Assembly: GCF_014905615.1 (NCBI RefSeq)
Contig: NZ_AQGU01000022.1
Span: 372,001-436,000, forward strand
Reading direction: 5' to 3'
Source: Pseudoalteromonas aliena SW19
GTDB lineage: Bacteria; Pseudomonadota; Gammaproteobacteria; Enterobacterales; Alteromonadaceae
Length of the DNA stretch: 64,000 nt
Of the stretch, positions 21,352 to 32,101 are shown piece after piece. Each line of letters opens with the position of its first letter. The first letter of the stretch is position 1. The notes under the pieces are model-generated. The model saw only the letters and a list, made by a program, of their open reading frames with translations, was not told the DNA's origin and did no database searches. The translations under genes and the position numbers were made by a program.

Positions 21352-21390
21352 GCTACAGGAAAATTCAGTTGAATCGCCCTGTAGCTTTTT
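21352..21390 (+). terminator. Orphan intrinsic terminator
   Basis: Stem GCTACAGG/CCTGTAGC (21352-21359 and 21378-21385) with an 18-nt loop that holds a small inner hairpin (ATTCA/TGAAT), followed by TTTTT. No intact gene lies within 1 kb upstream on this strand, so it may end a small RNA or a lost gene. Confidence 0.65.
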
Positions 21391-21549
21391 CATTTATTGG
21401 CTTTCACTTAACCGACCAGCATTACGCATATGCTTGGTCTTTCGACGTCAAAACTTTAGTACCTTAAAGCTGATATTGTATTTTAAATTGCATGTTTGAC
21501 CTTATAAACTAGACCTGAAACGCTTAGCCGCTCAATATTGGAGTAAAAA

Positions 21550-22230
21550 ATGCAAATTCTAGAAAATTTTAATTTCACCTCTCAATTACTAGTACCCTTT
21601 TATTGTATAAACTTTTCTGAGCAATATTTTACCCCCAATAGTTTTCAATATTACGGACAACCTTTTCCTGAACAATTAAATAAGGCAGTAATAAAAAGAA
21701 AAGCTGAATATTTAGCTGGTCGAATTTGTGCCACAAGAGCCCTTGATAAATTGGGGTTTAAACATCAGATTATCGGCACGTCAAAAAGTAGAGCGCCTTT
21801 ATGGCCTGTAAAAGCAATAGGATCAATTTCACATACGACAGATCTTGCTATAGCGATAGTTATGCATGCAAACCAAGCCAAAGGAATCGGTATAGATATT
21901 GAAAAGAAGATGCCTGATGAGCTTGAGGATAATCTTAATAATCAAATATTAAGAGAGGATGAAACCTTGGTATTTCAGCGACTAGGTAAACAACTCTCCT
22001 CTCCACTGAGCATTATATTTTCAGCAAAAGAGAGTATTTATAAAGCGCTATACGCAAGTGTTGGTGAATTCTTCGGCTTTAAATGTGCCAAATTATTAGA
22101 TTTTAATCAAAATATGTTAACATTTCAGATTATGGATACTCTAAGTAGCGCCGTCCCTGCGGGCACAAAGCTCAACGTCTATTACCAAGTGACCTCAGAG
22201 TATATTGTTACGGAGTGCTTATTTTGTTAG
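21550..22230 (+). CDS. 4'-phosphopantetheinyl transferase (EntD/Sfp type)
   Basis: Transfers phosphopantetheine from CoA to a carrier protein of an NRPS/PKS or siderophore synthetase. The 226-aa protein shows KRKAEYLAGRICATRAL, RAPLWP, the GSISHT motif, the Mg-binding GIGIDIEKK and the signature FSAKESIYKALY, so all PPTase motifs are intact. GGAG lies 8 bp before the ATG. It stands alone between relics; no carrier-protein or NRPS gene is present in the window, so its partner is elsewhere. Confidence 0.9.
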   Translation: MQILENFNFTSQLLVPFYCINFSEQYFTPNSFQYYGQPFPEQLNKAVIKRKAEYLAGRICATRALDKLGFKHQIIGTSKSRAPLWPVKAIGSISHTTDLAIAIVMHANQAKGIGIDIEKKMPDELEDNLNNQILREDETLVFQRLGKQLSSPLSIIFSAKESIYKALYASVGEFFGFKCAKLLDFNQNMLTFQIMDTLSSAVPAGTKLNVYYQVTSEYIVTECLFC

Positions 22231-22490
22231 TTTTTTATCACTTAGGCTCAACTATAGCGATGTTGTGTTATTCGTTTCTAGGTAATCTGGTGCCAATTCA
22301 TAAAATTAATTAGCTTTCCCTATGCAGATAGGATCGCAAGACCATTGAGTAATTGGATGAAAGCTCTACTTAATTTCGTTGAGTTAATAATCGTACCTAT
22401 GCCAAGGCGTGGAAAGCGATTACACGAGCCACTAGTGGGCTGTATGCATACTTAAACAGATACTGAAGAATTAAAACCCCATCTAAACTG
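22231..22490 (+). other. Decayed sequence after the phosphopantetheinyl transferase gene
   Basis: No intact gene. A short open stretch around 22390-22465 reads RTYAKAWKAITRATSGLYAY followed by LNRY and a stop, which looks like a protein tail but was not identified. Confidence 0.3.
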
Positions 22491-22551
22491 TAATACCAAT
22501 TACGTTAAGAAAGAAAGGTTATGCTAGCTGCATACAAATTTGGTGGAAAAA

Positions 22552-22600
22552 GTGGCGAAATTTAAACCTGCAACGCATTCCGTTGCAATCATTATAACGC
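22552..22600 (+). pseudogene. IS3-family orfA start relic
   Basis: GTGGCGAAATTTAAACCTGC at 22552 aligns with ATGACGAAATTAAAACGCGC of the orfA at 19241; translation VAKFKPATHSVAI against MTKLKRATYSAAI. It is soon lost to decay. Confidence 0.55.
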
Positions 22601-22639
22601 CGGTTTAGTGCTAAATTAACCTAAAATAGTGCGAAGACT

Positions 22640-22850
22640 CTAAAACTGTAGCCAAATTTTATTGACCACATTTTCGATTCGTTTGAAGCCTGTTTTATTC
22701 CAATACAGCAATTTGAGTTTATCTTTCGCTTTGTTGCAAAATAAAAATAATGCCCTAATGTAGGTATCACGTTTCTGCACACCCTCAATGAGTACTAAAA
22801 GTCCACTAATGGGTTTTTGAAAGTCGACGTGTTTCGTGATTTTTGTGCTA
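22640..22850 (-). pseudogene. IS66-family TnpB (Orf2) relic
   Basis: The minus strand encodes VDFQKPISGLLVLIEGVQ, then KRDTYIRALFLFCNKAKDK, then LKLLYWNKTGF before a stop at 22640. This is the conserved TnpB pattern (FRKSINGL ... LFVFCNKxxDKxKLLYWDxxGF). It is truncated at both ends and lacks TnpA and TnpC. Confidence 0.75.
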
Positions 22851-23110
22851 ACAAAACGCCTTGATAACGCACTTTGTTAGCAACACTCAGTTCGCTAGCG
22901 TATTGCTTCGCCACAGCTCAGAGCTACATGTTTTTCCCATGGTCATTTCCTAATTAAAATTCGAAAATAGCTTAGTAGTTTCGACGAGTTATAGGCTGGT
23001 GTACTCTGCTAGACACTTACCATTAAATTACTCAAAGGTTTACGCCGATTGGTATTATAATAAGGATTATTGAGAGATAAAAATTAAGCAAAGACTTTAT
23101 TTTAGGCATT

Positions 23111-23140
23111 AAAAAACCCGAGACTAAGCTCGGTTTTTTT
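23111..23140 (-). terminator. Terminator of the tuf relic
   Basis: Hairpin AACCCGAG/CTCGGTTT with 6-nt loop and A/T runs on both sides. The preceding GGCATTAAAAAA context is shared with the real tuf terminator at 23249-23268, so this is the terminator of a duplicated tuf 3' end. Confidence 0.65.
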
Positions 23141-23164
23141 GCCAATAATTAGCTAAGCTAATAA

Positions 23165-23225
23165 TTACGCTACGATAATTGCTACAAAGCACCTACGCCT
23201 AAGGTAAGAGCGCCACCTTCATATG
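23165..23225 (-). pseudogene. tuf 3'-end relic
   Basis: TTACGCTACGATAATTGCTA at 23165 matches the last codons and stop of tuf (TTACGCTACGATAGTTGCTA at 23298), and CGCCACCTTC follows as in tuf. The rest is degraded. It lies directly downstream of the intact tuf in the same orientation, so it is what remains of a tandem second copy or of a 3'-end duplication. Confidence 0.65.
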
Positions 23226-23244
23226 ACACTTTTCTTCAGGCATT

Positions 23245-23268
23245 AAAAAAGGCCACCTAAGTGACCTT
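23245..23268 (-). terminator. str operon (tuf) terminator
   Basis: Stem AAGGCCAC/GTGACCTT with one G-T pair and a CTAA loop (23249-23268), followed on the minus strand by a U-run (A-run 23245-23250). Confidence 0.8.
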
Positions 23269-23297
23269 TTTCTAATAATTAACTTTAAGGTTAATTA

Positions 23298-24482
23298 TTA
23301 CGCTACGATAGTTGCTACAACACCAGCACCTACAGTACGGCCACCTTCACGGATAGCAAAACGAAGACCTTCATCCATCGCGATTGGCGCGATTAGAGTT
23401 ACAGTCATCTTGATGTTATCACCAGGCATTACCATTTCTACGCCATCTGGTAACTGTACGTCACCTGTTACGTCAGTTGTACGGAAGTAGAACTGTGGAC
23501 GGTAACCTTTGAAGAATGGAGTATGACGACCACCTTCATCTTTCGAAAGTACGTATACTTCTGAAGTGAATGTAGTATGTGGGTTGATTGAACCAGGCTT
23601 AGCTAGTACTTGACCACGTTCAACGTCTTCACGTTTAGTACCACGTAGAAGTGCACCGATGTTTTCGCCAGCACGACCTTCGTCAAGAAGCTTACGGAAC
23701 ATTTCAACACCAGTACAAGTAGAACGAGTTGTATCATTGATACCAACAATTTCTACTTCGTCATTGATGCGGATGATACCAGCTTCAACACGACCAGTTA
23801 CAACAGTACCACGACCCTGGATTGAGAAAACGTCTTCGATAGGCATGATGAAAGGCTTATCGATGTCACGCTCTGGCTCTGGGATGTAAGTATCAAGTGC
23901 GTTTGCAAGCTCAACAATCTTATCTTCCCACTCTTTCTCGCCTTCTAACGCTTTAAGCGCAGAACCAGCGATTAGAGGTAAGTCATCACCTGGGAAATCG
24001 TATTCTGAAAGAAGTTCACGAACTTCCATTTCTACTAGTTCAAGTAGCTCTTCGTCATCAACCATGTCACATTTGTTCATGAACACGATGATGTAAGGAA
24101 CGCCAACCTGACGAGAAAGAAGGATGTGCTCACGCGTTTGTGGCATAGGGCCATCAGTCGCAGCAACTACTAAGATCGCGCCGTCCATTTGAGCAGCACC
24201 AGTGATCATGTTTTTAACATAATCGGCGTGACCAGGACAATCTACGTGCGCGTAGTGGCGTGAAGGAGTATCGTATTCAACGTGAGACGTTGAAATAGTG
24301 ATACCACGTTCACGCTCTTCTGGAGCGTTATCGATTGATGCGAAATCTTTAGCAACACCGCCGTATACTTTTGCAAGTACGTTAGTGATTGCTGCAGTTA
24401 GTGTAGTTTTACCGTGGTCAACGTGGCCAATTGTACCAACGTTTACGTGCGGTTTTACGCGTTCAAACTTTTCTTTTGCCAT
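23298..24482 (-). CDS. tuf: Elongation factor Tu
   Basis: GTPase that brings aminoacyl-tRNA to the ribosome. Full length at 394 aa, with [15 protein letters not shown] (P-loop), [21 protein letters not shown] (G3), NKCDMVDD (G4) and the C-terminal [15 protein letters not shown]. Last gene of rpsL-rpsG-fusA-tuf, 62 bp after fusA. A degraded tuf 3' end lies just downstream. There is no tufB near secE, where some relatives keep one. Confidence 0.98.
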   Translation of the reverse strand: MAKEKFERVKPHVNVGTIGHVDHGKTTLTAAITNVLAKVYGGVAKDFASIDNAPEERERGITISTSHVEYDTPSRHYAHVDCPGHADYVKNMITGAAQMDGAILVVAATDGPMPQTREHILLSRQVGVPYIIVFMNKCDMVDDEELLELVEMEVRELLSEYDFPGDDLPLIAGSALKALEGEKEWEDKIVELANALDTYIPEPERDIDKPFIMPIEDVFSIQGRGTVVTGRVEAGIIRINDEVEIVGINDTTRSTCTGVEMFRKLLDEGRAGENIGALLRGTKREDVERGQVLAKPGSINPHTTFTSEVYVLSKDEGGRHTPFFKGYRPQFYFRTTDVTGDVQLPDGVEMVMPGDNIKMTVTLIAPIAMDEGLRFAIREGGRTVGAGVVATIVA

Positions 24483-24544
24483 CTTAAAAAATTCCTAATA
24501 AAGAAATTAAAGCCTGACTCACTATTGAGCCAGACAAGCTAAAA

Positions 24545-26659
24545 TTATATAACAGCGCGAGCTGAAATTATTGTATCTGCAACGTTTTTAGAGGCTTCAG
24601 CGTACTTCACAAACTCCATAGAGTATGAGGCACGGCCCTGTGTTGCAGATCGTAAAGCAGTCGCATAACCAAACATTTCAGAAAGAGGAACCTGCGCATT
24701 AATTTGCTTAAGTCCACCTAATGCATCTTCCATGCCTTCGATTATGCCGCGACGACGGTTTAGGTCGCCAACTACATCACCCATATTTGAATCAGGCGTA
24801 AGTACTTCAACCTTCATTACTGGTTCTAAAAGTACAGGTTTCGCTTGTAGCGCCCCGTCTCTCATTGCCAGTGAACCCGCTATTTTAAATGCCATTTCAT
24901 TCGAGTCTACATCATGGAATGAACCATCATATAGAGTCGCTTTAACGCCAAGTAATGGGTAGCCTGCCAGTACACCTTGAGACATTTGCTCTTGGATACC
25001 TTTGTCTACCGCAGGGACGAACTCTTTAGGAACAGACCCACCAACGGTTTCGTTAACGAACTCGTAAATTGGTGACTCATCATCCGTAATATCCATCGGT
25101 TCAAGTTTAATCCAAACGTGCCCATATTGGCCACGACCACCTGACTGACGTATAAACTTCCCTTCAACTTTAACAGTTGAACGAATAGCTTCTCGGTATG
25201 AGACCTGCGGCTTACCAACGTTACATTCAACACTGAATTCACGTTTCATACGGTCGACGATGATATCTAGGTGAAGTTCACCCATGCCAGAGATTATAAC
25301 CTGGCCTGATTCTTCATCAGTTTGTACGCGAAAAGAAGGGTCTTCAGCTGCTAGTTTACCTAGCGCGATACCCATCTTGTCTTGGTCAGCTATAGTGCGA
25401 GGCTCAACCGCAATAGAGATTACTGGTTCTGGGAATTCCATACGCTCAAGCGTAATAATAGAATTCGGATCACACAGTGTTTCACCTGTTGTTACGTCTT
25501 TAAGACCAATAGCTGCCGCGATGTCGCCTGCGAAAACTTCTTTGATCTCTTCACGAGAGTTTGAATGCATCTGTACGATACGGCCAAGTCGCTCACGCTT
25601 ACTTTTTACTGGATTATATACCGTGTCACCCTGTTTAACAGTACCAGAGTAAACACGGAAAAAGGTCAAGGTGCCAACAAACGGGTCTGTTGCAATCTTA
25701 AAAGCGAGTGCAGCAAACGGCGCTTTATCATTAGCCGGACGTTCTTCCTCAGTACCATTTTCTAAGATACCTTGGATTTGTTTCACTTGTTCTGGCGACG
25801 GCATATATTCAACAACGCCATCAAGCACAGCTTGAACGCCTTTGTTTTTAAATGCGCTACCACAAGTAACTGGAACAATCTCATTAGCTAATGTGCGTTG
25901 ACGCAAAGCATTTTTAATTTCTGCTTCGCTTAACTCTTCACCTTCTAAGTATTTATCCATCAGTTCTTCTGAAGCTTCAGCAGCGCTTTCAACTAAATGA
26001 GAGCGCCATTCTTCAGCCAATTCCAGAAGTTCTGCCGGTATTGCCTCATAAGAAAAAGTCATACCCTGGTCCGTTTCGTTCCAGTTAATCATTTTCATTT
26101 TTATAAGGTCAATAACACCTTTAAAGTCGTCCTCAGCGCCTACAGGCAACTGAATTGGAACAGGCGTTGCTCCAAGACGAGATTTCACCTGGCTAACCAC
26201 TGCTAAGAAGTCAGCGCCCGTGCGATCCATTTTATTTACGAAGATCATTCTCGGAACTTCGTATTTGTTCGCTTGACGCCAAACTGTCTCAGTTTGCGGC
26301 TGTACACCAGATGAAGCACAAAGAACAACTACCGCACCATCTAGTACGCGTAAAGAACGCTCTACTTCGATAGTGAAATCTACGTGTCCTGGAGTATCAA
26401 TAATATTGATACGATGGGCGTCAAATTGAGCGTCCATCCCTTTCCAAAAACACGTTGTTGCAGCAGAAGTGATTGTGATACCACGCTCTTGTTCCTGCTC
26501 CATCCAATCCATAGTTGCAGCGCCATCATGTACTTCACCGATCTTATGAGAAAGACCCGTGTAGAACAGAACACGTTCTGTTGTGGTGGTTTTGCCTGCA
26601 TCTACGTGAGCAACAATACCTATATTACGATAGCGCTCAAGTGGAGTTGTACGTGCCAT
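24545..26659 (-). CDS. fusA: Elongation factor G
   Basis: Translocase GTPase of 704 aa. G-domain motifs are [51 protein letters not shown] and [10 protein letters not shown]. Domains III-V include [16 protein letters not shown] and the [13 protein letters not shown] loop. It lies 27 bp downstream of rpsG in the str operon. Confidence 0.98.
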   Translation of the reverse strand: MARTTPLERYRNIGIVAHVDAGKTTTTERVLFYTGLSHKIGEVHDGAATMDWMEQEQERGITITSAATTCFWKGMDAQFDAHRINIIDTPGHVDFTIEVERSLRVLDGAVVVLCASSGVQPQTETVWRQANKYEVPRMIFVNKMDRTGADFLAVVSQVKSRLGATPVPIQLPVGAEDDFKGVIDLIKMKMINWNETDQGMTFSYEAIPAELLELAEEWRSHLVESAAEASEELMDKYLEGEELSEAEIKNALRQRTLANEIVPVTCGSAFKNKGVQAVLDGVVEYMPSPEQVKQIQGILENGTEEERPANDKAPFAALAFKIATDPFVGTLTFFRVYSGTVKQGDTVYNPVKSKRERLGRIVQMHSNSREEIKEVFAGDIAAAIGLKDVTTGETLCDPNSIITLERMEFPEPVISIAVEPRTIADQDKMGIALGKLAAEDPSFRVQTDEESGQVIISGMGELHLDIIVDRMKREFSVECNVGKPQVSYREAIRSTVKVEGKFIRQSGGRGQYGHVWIKLEPMDITDDESPIYEFVNETVGGSVPKEFVPAVDKGIQEQMSQGVLAGYPLLGVKATLYDGSFHDVDSNEMAFKIAGSLAMRDGALQAKPVLLEPVMKVEVLTPDSNMGDVVGDLNRRRGIIEGMEDALGGLKQINAQVPLSEMFGYATALRSATQGRASYSMEFVKYAEASKNVADTIISARAVI

Positions 26660-26686
26660 ATGATCCTCTTAAAGGTTAAAGACAGA

Positions 26687-27157
26687 TTACCAACGGTAAT
26701 GAGCGAATGCTTTATTCGCTTCAGCCATACGGTGAACGTCTTCACGTTTCTTAACCGCAGTGCCTTTGTTGTCAGCAGCATCAACGATTTCTTGAGCTAA
26801 ACGTAAGCCCATAGATTTTTCGCCACGCTTACGTGCAGCGTCTACTAACCAACGCATACCTAATGCGTTACGACGAACTGGACGTACTTCAACTGGTACT
26901 TGATAAGTTGAACCACCAACACGGCGAGATTTAACCTCTACCTGTGGGCGGATGTTATCAAGTGCAGTTTCAAAGATTTCTAGGTGCGACTTGCCTGATT
27001 TCTCAGCAGCCACGTCTAGCGCACCATAAACAATTTTTTCAGCAGTAGATTTCTTGCCGTCTAACATCACGATGTTAACGAATTTAGCAAGAAGTTCCGA
27101 TCCGAACTTAGGATCTGGAAGAATTTTACGTTGACCGATTACGCGTCTTCTAGGCAT
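26687..27157 (-). CDS. rpsG: 30S ribosomal protein S7
   Basis: Primary binder of the 16S 3' domain and, in E. coli, the translational repressor of the str operon. The 156-aa protein starts [20 protein letters not shown] and ends [10 protein letters not shown]; both are characteristic. Lies 96 bp downstream of rpsL; in E. coli the S7-binding site is in this spacer, but I could not confirm the structure here. Confidence 0.98.
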   Translation of the reverse strand: MPRRRVIGQRKILPDPKFGSELLAKFVNIVMLDGKKSTAEKIVYGALDVAAEKSGKSHLEIFETALDNIRPQVEVKSRRVGGSTYQVPVEVRPVRRNALGMRWLVDAARKRGEKSMGLRLAQEIVDAADNKGTAVKKREDVHRMAEANKAFAHYRW

Positions 27158-27253
27158 TTTGTATCTCCGGTTTATTCAGGTTTGCTCTTTCGAGTCAATC
27201 ACCCAAAACAATAATTATAAATATTTAGTGCTTGGCCTTACTAACGGAAAACA

Positions 27254-27628
27254 TTAGCCTTTAGGGCGTTTAGTACCGTATTTAGAACGAGCTTGACGAC
27301 GGTCGCTAACGCCTGCACAGTCAAGTGCACCACGAACAGTGTGAAAACGCACACCTGGTAAATCTTTAACACGACCACCACGGATTAGGATTACACTATG
27401 CTCTTGAAGGTTATGACCTTCACCACCAATGTATGAAGTTACTTCGAAACCGTTAGTTAAACGTACACGAGCTACTTTACGTAACGCCGAGTTTGGTTTC
27501 TTAGGTGTAGTTGTATATACGCGAGTACATACACCGCGCTTTTGCGGACACGCTTTAAGTGCAGCTGAGTTACTTTTCGTAACCTTACTACGGCGTGGCT
27601 TACGCACTAGCTGGTTAATAGTTGCCAT
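27254..27628 (-). CDS. rpsL: 30S ribosomal protein S12
   Basis: Decoding-centre protein of 124 aa with [19 protein letters not shown], in which the lysine corresponding to the streptomycin-resistance position 43 is wild type, and the conserved end [11 protein letters not shown]. First gene of the str operon, behind a strong promoter at 27727-27755. Confidence 0.98.
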
Positions 27629-27726
27629 TTAAATAGCTCCTGAAATTAAAATTACTACTGAAAAAAGAAAAAATCCGCCCTTTATTTACAAGCCTGCATT
27701 GAGCACACAAGTAAATGGGTGGCGGA

Positions 27727-27755
27727 ATTTTAATGAGCAAAGTTTAACCTGTCAA
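27727..27755 (-). promoter_or_regulatory. Promoter of the str operon
   Basis: On the minus strand TTGACA (27750-27755), a 17-bp spacer and TAAAAT (27727-27732): a perfect -35 and good -10. It gives an rpsL leader of roughly 90 nt. Confidence 0.8.
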
Positions 27756-27764
27756 CCTAAACTG

Positions 27765-27795
27765 ATAGTAAGACAGTATATAACTGCCTTACTAT
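27765..27795 (-). terminator. Hairpin between rpoC and rpsL
   Basis: A 12-bp stem ATAGTAAGACAG/CTGCCTTACTAT (one G-U type pair) with a 7-nt loop, 27 bp past the rpoC stop and just upstream of the str promoter. It lacks a good U-run; probably the end of the rpoBC transcript. Confidence 0.55.
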
Positions 27796-27821
27796 TTCTT
27801 AATCTATTGATTAAGAACAGT

Positions 27822-30800
27822 TTATTGATTTCCAGACAAATCAGCATTTAGAGCATCTGTAAGTGCTTGAGTTGCCTCTTCTGCACTTACTGTTTGCTCT
27901 TCTACGACTACTTTGCTTTGTTTACGGCGAGCCATACGTTCTTGATGATACGCAAAACCGGTACCGGCTGGGATCAATCGACCCACAATTACGTTTTCTT
28001 TCAGACCGCGAAGCTCATCGCTCTTACCATTCACTGCCGCATCTGTAAGAACACGTGTTGTCTCTTGGAAAGACGCTGCAGAGATGAAAGATTCTGTTGC
28101 TAGTGATGCTTTTGTGATACCCATTAATTGGATTTCATACTTAGCTGGGATCTTACCTTGTTTTTCAAGGTCACGGTTTGCGATATTTACGCGCGCCACT
28201 TCGATTTGTTCACCAGCTAGGAAGTCAGTATCACCACCGTGTATAATGGTACATTTGCGTAACATTTGACGGATAATTGTTTCAATGTGCTTGTCATTGA
28301 TCTTAACGCCTTGCAAACGGTAAACCTCTTGCACTTCGTTAACGATGTAGTTAGCAACATGAGTCACACCACGTAAGCGTAAGATGTCATGCGGTGATTC
28401 AGGACCATCGGCGATAACTTCACCTTTAGACACTTGCTCACCTTCAAACACGTTAAGTTGACGCCACTTATGGATCATCTCTTCGTAATGATCACCTTCT
28501 GGTGGAGTAATAACTAAACGCTTCTTACCTTTAGTCTCTTTACCGAAGCTAATTGTACCAGTAACCTCAGCTAAAATAGCTGGATCTTTTGGCTTACGCG
28601 CTTCAAATAAGTCGGCTACGCGTGGTAGACCACCCGTGATATCACGAGTTTTCGAACCTTCTTGCGGGATACGTGCTAACACGTCACCTGGGTTTGCTGT
28701 AACGCCATCAATTACTTCAATCGTTGTGAATGAAGGAAGACGTGTTTCTTGCAAGCCGCGCTCTTCACTTTCGATGATAAGCTTAGGTTCTTTTGTATTA
28801 ACTTTAGCAAGATCTTTAACAACTACACGGGTTAAACCAGTCAGTTCATCAGTCTGTGCTTCAGTATTTGAGTCATCAATATCGCTGAACGATACTTTTG
28901 ATTTATGCTCAAGAACGATTGGGTGACTATGCGGGTCCCAAGTAGCAACAATGTCGTTACCTTGAACTTCTGCATTATCTTTAACTGTTAATACCGCACC
29001 GTAAGGTACTTTATAACGCTCTTTCTCACGGCCATGACTATCGATGATAGTAATTTCCGTTGAACGTGAAGTAATAACAATCTTATCGTCTGTATTTAAT
29101 ACATATTTAGAGTTATGCAGTTTTAACGTACCGTTAGTTTTAACTTGTACATTATTTTCTGCAGACGCTCTAGATGCCGCACCACCGATGTGGAAAGTAC
29201 GCATCGTAAGCTGTGTACCTGGCTCACCGATTGATTGTGCCGCGATAACACCTACTGATTCACCTGCGTTGATGATATGACCACGTGCTAGGTCACGACC
29301 ATAACAGTTAGCACAAACACCAAAGTCATTATCACAAGTGATAACAGAGCGTACGCGAACTTCATCTACTGAGTGCTCTTCTAAAAGGTCACACAGTTTT
29401 TCGTCAAGCATGATATTACGTTCAACAAGTACAGTGTTTGTACCTGGAATTACAATATCTTCAGCAACAACACGACCTAGTACACGCTCACGAAGTGCTT
29501 CTACAACATCACCACCTTCAATAAGCGGTTTCATTGTTAAGCCATCTTCTGTGCCACAGTCATCTTCGTTGATTACCAAATCTTGTGCAACGTCTACTAG
29601 ACGACGCGTTAGGTAACCCGAGTTCGCTGTTTTAAGTGCTGTATCGGCAAGACCTTTACGCGCACCATGCGTTGAGATGAAGTACTGAAGTACGTTTAGA
29701 CCTTCACGGAAGTTAGCTGTGATTGGCGTCTCGATGATGGAACCATCTGGACGTGCCATTAGACCACGCATACCTGCCAGCTGACGGATCTGAGCGGCAC
29801 TACCACGAGCACCCGAGTCGGCCATCATAAACACTGAGTTAAATGACGGTTGCTCTACTTCTTCACCTTGTGCGTTGATAACCGTGTCTTTCGACAAATT
29901 GGCCATCATTTCACGTGATAAGTTTTCATTTACACGTGACCAGATATCGATAACTTTATTGTACTTTTCACCAGCCGTTACAAGACCTGATTGGAATTGT
30001 TGGTTGATTTCAGTCACTTCAGCTTCTGCTGATTCAATGATTTGTGCTTTAACCGGTGGGATAACTAAATCATCGATACCGATAGAAACACCTGACTTCA
30101 TTGCATAATGGAAACCTGTGTACATAACTTGGTCAGCAAAGATAACAGTATCTTTAAGACCTAGACGACGGTAACACTCATTTAACAAGCCAGAAATCTG
30201 CTTTTTACCTAGTGGCTGGTTGATTGACGCAAACGGCATACCAGTTGGTAAAATTAGAGACAAAATTGCACGGCCAACAGTTGTATCGATAACAGTAATA
30301 GTATCTTCTACTACACCATCTTCGTTTTTAACTGATTGGCTAATACGTACTTTCACGATTGCATGAAGGTCTGCATTACCACTACGGTATGCTTTTTCTG
30401 CTTCTTTTGGATCTTTAAATATCGCGCCTTCGCCTTTAGCATTAATGCGGTCACGAGTCATGTAATAAAGACCCAATACAACATCCTGTGAAGGAACGAT
30501 GATTGGCTCACCATTCGCAGGAGATAGAATGTTGTTTGTTGACATCATCAATGCACGAGCTTCAAGCTGCGCTTCGATTGTTAACGGTACGTGTACCGCC
30601 ATTTGGTCACCATCGAAATCGGCGTTGTAAGCCGCACATACTAATGGGTGCAAATGAATCGCTTTACCTTCGATAAGCACAGGCTCAAACGCTTGGATAC
30701 CCAAACGGTGAAGTGTTGGTGCACGGTTAAGTAATACTGGATGTTCACGAATTACTTCGTCAAGTACATCCCATACTTCCGGAACTTCACGTTCAACCAT

Positions 30801-31997
30801 TTTCTTAGCTGCTTTGATTGTCGTAGCCATGCCGCGACGCTCTAGTTTGCCATAGATGAATGGTTTGAATAGCTCAAGTGCCATCTTCTTAGGAAGACCA
30901 CATTGGTGAAGCTTAAGTGTAGGACCTACTGTAATTACAGAACGGCCTGAATAATCTACACGCTTACCAAGTAAGTTCTGACGGAAACGACCTTGTTTAC
31001 CCTTGATCATATCAGCAAGAGATTTAAGAGGACGCTTGTTAGAACCTGTAATTGCACGACCACGACGACCGTTATCAAGTAGCGCATCTACCGCTTCTTG
31101 CAACATACGTTTTTCGTTACGTACAATAATGTCCGGTGCTGCTAAATCTAGTAGACGCTTAAGACGGTTATTACGGTTAATAACACGACGGTAAAGGTCA
31201 TTTAGATCAGATGTCGCAAAACGACCACCGTCTAGTGGTACTAATGGACGTAGATCAGGTGGCAATACTGGAAGTACTGTCATGATCATCCACTCAGGAT
31301 TATTACCTGATTGGTGGAACGATTCCATTAACTTAAGACGTTTAGTGATTTTTTTACGCTTAGTTTCAGAGTTAATTGTTGGTAACTCTTCACGCATCTC
31401 AGCAATTAATTGAGCAAGATCGAGTTCACGAAGCAAGTCTAAAACTGCTTCAGCACCCATCTTCGCTTCAAACTCATCACCGTGTTCTTCTAGTGCATCT
31501 AAGTACTCTTCTTCACCTAATAACTGACCACGCTCAAGCGTTGTCATACCAGGCTCAGTTACTACGAATGATTCGAAGTAAAGAACACGTTCAATATCAC
31601 GAAGCGTCATATCTAGCATTAAGCCGATACGTGACGGTAATGATTTTAAAAACCATATATGTGCAACTGGGCTCGCAAGGTCAATATGACCCATACGATC
31701 GCGTCGCACTTTAGTGAGTGTTACTTCAACGCCACACTTTTCACAGATCACACCACGGTGTTTAAGGCGTTTATATTTACCACATAAACACTCATAATCT
31801 TTCACTGGGCCGAAAATACGGGCACAGAATAAGCCATCGCGCTCAGGCTTGAAAGTACGGTAGTTAATAGTCTCAGGTTTCTTTACTTCACCGTATGACC
31901 ATGAACGAACCATGTCTGGTGAAGCAAGACCAATGCGAATTGCATCGAATTCTTCGGTCTTATTTTGTTGCTTCAGAAACTTAAGTAAGTCTTTCAC
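27822..31997 (-). CDS. rpoC: RNA polymerase beta' subunit
   Basis: At 1391 aa it is complete. Seen are the zinc-binding [20 protein letters not shown] near residue 70, the catalytic Mg site [14 protein letters not shown], the bridge/trigger-loop region [15 protein letters not shown], and the second zinc cluster [14 protein letters not shown]. The C-terminus ends [14 protein letters not shown]. Co-transcribed with rpoB, 104 bp upstream. Confidence 0.98.
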   Translation of the reverse strand: MKDLLKFLKQQNKTEEFDAIRIGLASPDMVRSWSYGEVKKPETINYRTFKPERDGLFCARIFGPVKDYECLCGKYKRLKHRGVICEKCGVEVTLTKVRRDRMGHIDLASPVAHIWFLKSLPSRIGLMLDMTLRDIERVLYFESFVVTEPGMTTLERGQLLGEEEYLDALEEHGDEFEAKMGAEAVLDLLRELDLAQLIAEMREELPTINSETKRKKITKRLKLMESFHQSGNNPEWMIMTVLPVLPPDLRPLVPLDGGRFATSDLNDLYRRVINRNNRLKRLLDLAAPDIIVRNEKRMLQEAVDALLDNGRRGRAITGSNKRPLKSLADMIKGKQGRFRQNLLGKRVDYSGRSVITVGPTLKLHQCGLPKKMALELFKPFIYGKLERRGMATTIKAAKKMVEREVPEVWDVLDEVIREHPVLLNRAPTLHRLGIQAFEPVLIEGKAIHLHPLVCAAYNADFDGDQMAVHVPLTIEAQLEARALMMSTNNILSPANGEPIIVPSQDVVLGLYYMTRDRINAKGEGAIFKDPKEAEKAYRSGNADLHAIVKVRISQSVKNEDGVVEDTITVIDTTVGRAILSLILPTGMPFASINQPLGKKQISGLLNECYRRLGLKDTVIFADQVMYTGFHYAMKSGVSIGIDDLVIPPVKAQIIESAEAEVTEINQQFQSGLVTAGEKYNKVIDIWSRVNENLSREMMANLSKDTVINAQGEEVEQPSFNSVFMMADSGARGSAAQIRQLAGMRGLMARPDGSIIETPITANFREGLNVLQYFISTHGARKGLADTALKTANSGYLTRRLVDVAQDLVINEDDCGTEDGLTMKPLIEGGDVVEALRERVLGRVVAEDIVIPGTNTVLVERNIMLDEKLCDLLEEHSVDEVRVRSVITCDNDFGVCANCYGRDLARGHIINAGESVGVIAAQSIGEPGTQLTMRTFHIGGAASRASAENNVQVKTNGTLKLHNSKYVLNTDDKIVITSRSTEITIIDSHGREKERYKVPYGAVLTVKDNAEVQGNDIVATWDPHSHPIVLEHKSKVSFSDIDDSNTEAQTDELTGLTRVVVKDLAKVNTKEPKLIIESEERGLQETRLPSFTTIEVIDGVTANPGDVLARIPQEGSKTRDITGGLPRVADLFEARKPKDPAILAEVTGTISFGKETKGKKRLVITPPEGDHYEEMIHKWRQLNVFEGEQVSKGEVIADGPESPHDILRLRGVTHVANYIVNEVQEVYRLQGVKINDKHIETIIRQMLRKCTIIHGGDTDFLAGEQIEVARVNIANRDLEKQGKIPAKYEIQLMGITKASLATESFISAASFQETTRVLTDAAVNGKSDELRGLKENVIVGRLIPAGTGFAYHQERMARRKQSKVVVEEQTVSAEEATQALTDALNADLSGNQ

Positions 31998-32067
31998 CTT
32001 AGCTCTCCTGTCGGAGTTAATCTTGAGGACGGGTAATCTCGTCCCTACATTCTATTCAGCCGTAACA

Positions 32068-32095
32068 GATGCTGCAGCGTTAACTGCAGCATCTA
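32068..32095 (-). other. Perfect hairpin in the rpoB-rpoC spacer
   Basis: An 11-bp perfect stem AGATGCTGCAG/CTGCAGCATCT with loop CGTTAA, 6 bp past the rpoB stop, without a U-run. Probably an RNA processing or stability element rather than a terminator. Confidence 0.6.
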
Positions 32096-32101
32096 ATTGG
32101 C

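Larger units (their letters stand above)
22491..23057. mobile_element. Degenerate composite IS relic bounded by TAATACCAAT inverted repeats
   Basis: TAATACCAAT at 22491-22500 and its inverse ATTGGTATTA at 23048-23057 bound a stretch made of pieces of at least two IS families. On the plus strand, 22505-22600 resembles the 5' end of the IS3 element at 19200-19300 (shared TTAAGAAAGAAA, GTTATGCTA, CATACAAATTTGG). On the minus strand, 22640-22850 is an IS66 TnpB relic. No gene is intact. Confidence 0.55.
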
